DNA from: Streptomyces sp. NBC_00250
GTDB taxonomy: Bacteria; Actinomycetota; Actinomycetes; Streptomycetales; Streptomycetaceae
Reading direction: 5' to 3'
NCBI RefSeq assembly: GCF_036192275.1
Contig: NZ_CP108088.1
Location: forward strand, 2,542,001-2,606,000
Length of the DNA: 64,000 nt
Part shown: positions 60,939 to 64,000 of the stretch, piece after piece
Numbering within the stretch: the stretch's first letter is position 1
Layout: every line of letters starts with the position of its first letter
Program-made: the position numbers and the translations under genes
Notes under the pieces: model-generated
What the model was told of the DNA's origin: nothing
The model's database searches: none
Seen by the model: only the letters and a program-made list of their open reading frames with translations

Positions 60939-62330
60939 TCAGTCCAGCGGCATGCTCCGTTCCGAGGAGCGCGCACCCGGAGCCGTCGGCGCCGGGATCT
61001 TGAGGAGGCCCTTGTCGCTGGAGCTCGCGGGCGCGTCCGCGCCGACCGGGGTGGTGGTCATGGGCCGGGCGGCGGCGCAACGCTGCTTCTCCGCCTCGGA
61101 CATGGGACCGGTGCGCTGAAGCAGCCGGTCGGGCACGGCCCGCGAGGGTCCGTCGATGACGGCGTGCAGCCGGTAGTCGTCCTTCTTGCTGACGAACCAG
61201 CCCTCGACCCGCTCCCGGCTGGGCTGCATCTCGACCCAGCTCACCTCGCCGGGCTGGATCTTCTCCACGATCGTCCGCTGGTCGCTGCTGAACCACTGCC
61301 AGGGCCGCTGCCAGCCCTTCTCGTAGGCGAGGGCGAACTGGGCGGCCATGGGCCGTTCCTTGATGCGCTTCTCGTCCTCGTCCCGTACGCCTGAAGTGGG
61401 CAGCCTGGCCACCTCGTTGAGGGCCAGGTTCGCGTCGGCGTACGTCTGGGAGATGCTGTCGTGCCCCCGCTCGGCGTAGGAGAGGAGCCGGGAGTGCTCC
61501 AGCGGGTTGCGGGTGCAGTTGACGAAGGCCTCGCCGACGACCCTCGCCCGGTCGTAGTAGCGGAAGGACATGCGGGTGTCCGGCTGGAACGTGCAGGCGT
61601 TCTCGCCGTTGCAGGCTGCGGCCGCGTTGTGGAGGGTGCTCTCGCGGTCGTTGCCCTTGTACGCCTCCGAGGTGCCGAGCGCGGTCTTGTTCACGGTCTT
61701 GTCGAGGTCCCGCGGCACCTCGACCGCGCGGATGCGGGCGATCATCGGTGAACAGGTCACATGGGTACGGGAGTCGGTGACCCGGGAGGTGAAGGTGAGC
61801 AGCGGCTCGTTCTCGCTCGCGGTGAAGACATAGCTGCGGGCGGTCCAACGGCCGGGACCGGGCTTGCCCTTCGTACGGTCGGGGTCTCCAGCGGTGGTGG
61901 CCTCCTGGACCGCACCGCCGGAGCCGACGACGGCGTACGGCTGCCCGGCGACGACCTGCTCGCCGGTGCACTCCTTGGAGACGGCGGGGCTGTCCTCGTA
62001 GCTCACCGTGACCTTGGCGCCGGCGCGGACGCCGCGCAGCCGCTGCTGGAGGGTGTTGCCGTCCTTCTGCAGGGCGACGCCGTGGGAGGCGTCGGTGCGG
62101 CCCGAAGCGGTGGGCGAGTAGCGCTGGTTGGAGCCGGTCCAGAAGTCGATGCCGACGGTGGTGGGTCCGTCGCCCTTCATGACCGGGTCGGCGAAGTCGC
62201 CGTTGAGGACGGGCACGGACTGCGCGGCGGCGGCCGCGGCTGCGGCGACGGCGGAGTGGGGGGCGAGGGGGAGGGGGATCAGGATCCCGGCGGCGCCGAG
62301 GACGGCGAGCGCGGAGAGGGAGCGATGCAT
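60939..62330 (-). CDS. Secreted protein with jelly-roll-like N-terminus and module shared with the upstream gene
   Basis: A 463-residue exported protein (signal peptide ending near HSAVAAAAAAAAQ). Residues 37-200 resemble a DUF642/carbohydrate-binding jelly roll (VPVLNGDFADPVMKGDG, LQQRLRGVRAGAKVTVSYED). The C-terminal half shares a module with the 325-residue protein upstream: ACTFQPD ... FVNCT, then QPGEVSWVEMQP, ERVEGWFV, and VPDRLLQR. ATG 62330 has GGAGGAG upstream and follows the upstream stop by 18 bp, so the genes are cotranscribed. I could not assign a function. A beta-pore-forming (ETX/MTX2-like) region is possible but unproven. Confidence 0.75.
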   Translation of the reverse strand: MHRSLSALAVLGAAGILIPLPLAPHSAVAAAAAAAAQSVPVLNGDFADPVMKGDGPTTVGIDFWTGSNQRYSPTASGRTDASHGVALQKDGNTLQQRLRGVRAGAKVTVSYEDSPAVSKECTGEQVVAGQPYAVVGSGGAVQEATTAGDPDRTKGKPGPGRWTARSYVFTASENEPLLTFTSRVTDSRTHVTCSPMIARIRAVEVPRDLDKTVNKTALGTSEAYKGNDRESTLHNAAAACNGENACTFQPDTRMSFRYYDRARVVGEAFVNCTRNPLEHSRLLSYAERGHDSISQTYADANLALNEVARLPTSGVRDEDEKRIKERPMAAQFALAYEKGWQRPWQWFSSDQRTIVEKIQPGEVSWVEMQPSRERVEGWFVSKKDDYRLHAVIDGPSRAVPDRLLQRTGPMSEAEKQRCAAARPMTTTPVGADAPASSSDKGLLKIPAPTAPGARSSERSMPLD

Positions 62331-62348
62331 GAGGGGACTCCTCCGGGA

Positions 62349-63326
62349 TCAGAAACCGTTGGCGGGCAGGACGACTTCGCGCTTCGGGTCGGCACCCGGC
62401 GGCACCGCCCGAGCGGCCGGCACCTCCCGTACGGCGGCGCCGCTCCGAAGCCCGCCGGGGGTGCTGTTGTCGGCGTCGGACGCGGTGTCACCGGCGGGAC
62501 GCTTGCGGCCGCAGAGCCGGTCGGGGACGGCGTACGTCTGAGCGACGAAGCTGCTGGTGTTGACCATGGAGGGGCTGTCCACGCTCACGTTGAGGATCTT
62601 CTTGCCCGTGTCCGTGACGAGATCGCCCACCACCCGCCGCATGGCGGCGCTCGCGCCGAAGACGAGCATGTCGTACGGCTTGACCGTGGTCTTGTAGACC
62701 GTCGCCTCGGTGTTCTCGGTCGTCCACGACTTGGAGTACGTGGCCTTGAAGGCGGCCTCGAAGGCGAGCTTGGCGCTCAGCGAACCGGCCACCTTCGCGC
62801 CGCCCGCGACGGTGGTCTTGGTGCCGTTCGTCGAGGTCGGGCCGTCCTTCAGGTTGGGTGTCTTGTTCTCGCTGGTGATGTCGTTGCTGAGGTTGGTGGT
62901 GACCTCGCCGGAGGCGGTGATCGTGCCCTCGGCCGTGATCTTCCCGGAGATCTCGCCGCCGATGTTGTCGGTGCTGCTGGTCCTCAGGGTGACCGTCCGG
63001 TCGACGCCCATGTCACTGGTCGTGCAGTTGACGACGGCGTTGCCGAGGGACTTGACGGCGGTGGCGTACTCGCGGTCCCGCGCCGGGTCGATGGCGAACG
63101 TGCAGGCCGTGCGCTTGGTCCCGCAGTACTCCAGGACGTCGGCGATCCGCGCGGGCCGCCCGTCGGCGGTGACTGCGCGGGCGACGGGGGTCTCGCCCGG
63201 CCCCTCCTCGGCGGCGACGGCGGCGGGCGGGGTGAGCAGGACCAGGGGCGCGGTGAGCCCGAGGGCGAGAGTGAGGGTGAGGGAGCGGGCCAGGGGCGGG
63301 ACGGCGTGGGGACGACGTTCAGGCAT
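62349..63326 (-). CDS. Secreted protein, possible ETX/MTX2-like beta-pore-forming fold
   Basis: A 325-residue exported protein (signal peptide to about TPPAAVAA). It contains a Cys pair region ACTFAID ... VVNCT, then a Thr/Ser/Gly-rich alternating-strand region of about 110 residues (ISGKITAEGTITASGEVTTN, GAKVAGSLSAKLAFEAAF, YSKSWTTENTEATVYKTT) followed by VKPYDMLVFGA and RRVVGDLV. The alternating amphipathic pattern plus the V-x-P strand resembles ETX/MTX2 and aerolysin-type pore formers. It ends with AVPDRLCGRKRP, echoing the downstream protein. ATG 63326. Function inferred weakly. Confidence 0.72.
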   Translation of the reverse strand: MPERRPHAVPPLARSLTLTLALGLTAPLVLLTPPAAVAAEEGPGETPVARAVTADGRPARIADVLEYCGTKRTACTFAIDPARDREYATAVKSLGNAVVNCTTSDMGVDRTVTLRTSSTDNIGGEISGKITAEGTITASGEVTTNLSNDITSENKTPNLKDGPTSTNGTKTTVAGGAKVAGSLSAKLAFEAAFKATYSKSWTTENTEATVYKTTVKPYDMLVFGASAAMRRVVGDLVTDTGKKILNVSVDSPSMVNTSSFVAQTYAVPDRLCGRKRPAGDTASDADNSTPGGLRSGAAVREVPAARAVPPGADPKREVVLPANGF

Positions 63327-63406
63327 GACGAAGGAGCCCTTCGGGACGGAAGGAGTACAGGGGGGAGGAAGGGAGAGGGAGAGAAGGGAGGGGGAAGGGA
63401 AGTGGG

Positions 63407-63889
63407 TCAGGAACCGAGCAGCGAGCAGAGCTGGGAGGCCGGGAAGGGGGACTGTCCCGGGTCGCTCGACCCCTGCGGCAGGGAGGCGGGGAAGGCCGCG
63501 CAGGTGGAGTCGACCGCCTGAGCGGCGTTCTCGGCGGGCTCCGGCTTGTACGTGGAGATGGTCGTGCCCATCTCCTTGAGGCCGTCCTCCTCGCGGCCGC
63601 CCGTATCGGCCAGCTTCTCCATGCAGGAGCTGGAGCCGGGCGGGCACTCCTCCAGCTTCTTGCCGGCCGCCTTGATGTCCTTGTCGGCCTGGCCGGCCGC
63701 CTCCTGGGTCTTCTTCTGCTGCTCGTCGATCTCCTTGGCCTCCTTGGCGTTGGCCTCCTTGTCCAGGCAGGCCTGGTCCTCGGGCTTGCACTCCTCGGCG
63801 TACGCGGTGGGGGCAAGGGGCAGGGCGAGAGCGGCGGCGAGGACGGCTGCGGTCAGCACACGGCGTGCCGACGTCTTCCATTCGGACAT
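63407..63889 (-). CDS. Small secreted helical, cysteine-containing protein
   Basis: A 160-residue exported protein. After the signal peptide (LTAAVLAAALALPLAPTAYA) it has cysteines in EECKPEDQACLDKE, ECPPGSSSCMEK, STCAAFP and QLCSLL. Between them lies a strongly helical, charged stretch (AKEAKEIDEQQKKTQEAAGQ). ATG 63889 has AAGGGAG. It is first in the three-gene operon of secreted proteins. No family recognised. Confidence 0.72.
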   Translation of the reverse strand: MSEWKTSARRVLTAAVLAAALALPLAPTAYAEECKPEDQACLDKEANAKEAKEIDEQQKKTQEAAGQADKDIKAAGKKLEECPPGSSSCMEKLADTGGREEDGLKEMGTTISTYKPEPAENAAQAVDSTCAAFPASLPQGSSDPGQSPFPASQLCSLLGS

Positions 63890-64000
63890 GAGAACTCCCT
63901 TGGGACAGGGGTGACTTGGTGAGCTCGGAAGGGGACGCCAGGGGCGGACAGGGGACTGTCCTCAAGATCACCGAGCGCATCCAGACGCTAGCCGTCGAGG
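63890..64000. other. Right edge: promoter side of the secreted operon
   Basis: 111 bp to the window edge. It probably holds the operon promoter; no element was assigned. Confidence 0.4.

Overview
The window is high-GC actinobacterial chromosome and almost certainly Streptomyces. hrdB lies next to whiH, genes are dense with GC-rich third positions, GTG and TTG starts are frequent, and there is an nrdRJ/lexA divergent pair, an RshA-type (p)ppGpp enzyme and an NI-siderophore locus. Gene order (hrdB, whiH, rnhB, nrdJ, nrdR, lexA, dinG-like, siderophore genes, hflX, rshA, dapF, miaA, miaB, two-component pair) matches, from memory, the conserved core around SCO5784-SCO5820 of S. coelicolor. No rRNA, tRNA, CRISPR array or intact insertion sequence was seen.

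Layout. 1-3.4 kb: end of a secreted trypsin-like protease, the principal sigma factor hrdB, and the sporulation regulator whiH, whose upstream region carries a sigma-WhiG-type promoter. 3.5-10 kb (minus strand): an ABC ATPase/permease fusion, a NUDIX-winged-helix regulator, a glycogen-debranching-like protein and a DUF4192 protein. 10-14.7 kb: a RecQ-like helicase with a phosphoribosyltransferase-like C-terminus, diverging from DUF4192 across a pair of inverted DnaA-type boxes, followed by two small unknowns and rnhB. 14.8-23.4 kb: two resistance-type modules (TetR/MFS and TetR/ABC-F, each with clear palindromic operators), an ADP-ribosylglycohydrolase, a histidine phosphatase, a YdbC-like protein, an arylamine N-acetyltransferase and a TerD-like protein. 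23.5-30.4 kb: DNA precursor supply and SOS control (nrdJ, nrdR, lexA, a DinG-type helicase) with NrdR boxes and an SOS box between nrdR and lexA.

30.4-37.1 kb: a four-gene minus-strand NI-siderophore operon (diaminobutyrate-type aminotransferase, two IucA/IucC synthetases, an acyltransferase). No N-hydroxylase, decarboxylase or transporter lies beside it. 37.4-40.1 kb: a tandem pair of secreted lipoprotein-like serine peptidases separated by a 22-bp VNTR. 40.3-52.4 kb: housekeeping genes (hflX, M1 peptidase, rshA, dapF, miaA, miaB) interspersed with small hypotheticals. 52.6-59.5 kb: DedA, a NarL-type two-component system, a small AHSA1-type cassette flanked by 64-bp direct repeats beside a transposase remnant, an MMPL exporter and an EamA exporter. 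59.7-64 kb: a LysR regulator and a three-gene operon of unrecognised secreted proteins. Two of these share a module that may be a beta-pore-forming fold, and this is the best candidate for an undescribed system here.

Regulatory DNA is unusually legible. There are several perfect palindromic operators next to TetR genes, two likely leaderless promoters, and long perfect hairpins between most convergent gene pairs. Short tandem repeats are frequent. They occur both inside coding sequence (15-bp and 12-bp units, kept in frame) and outside it (22-, 17- and 13-bp units).
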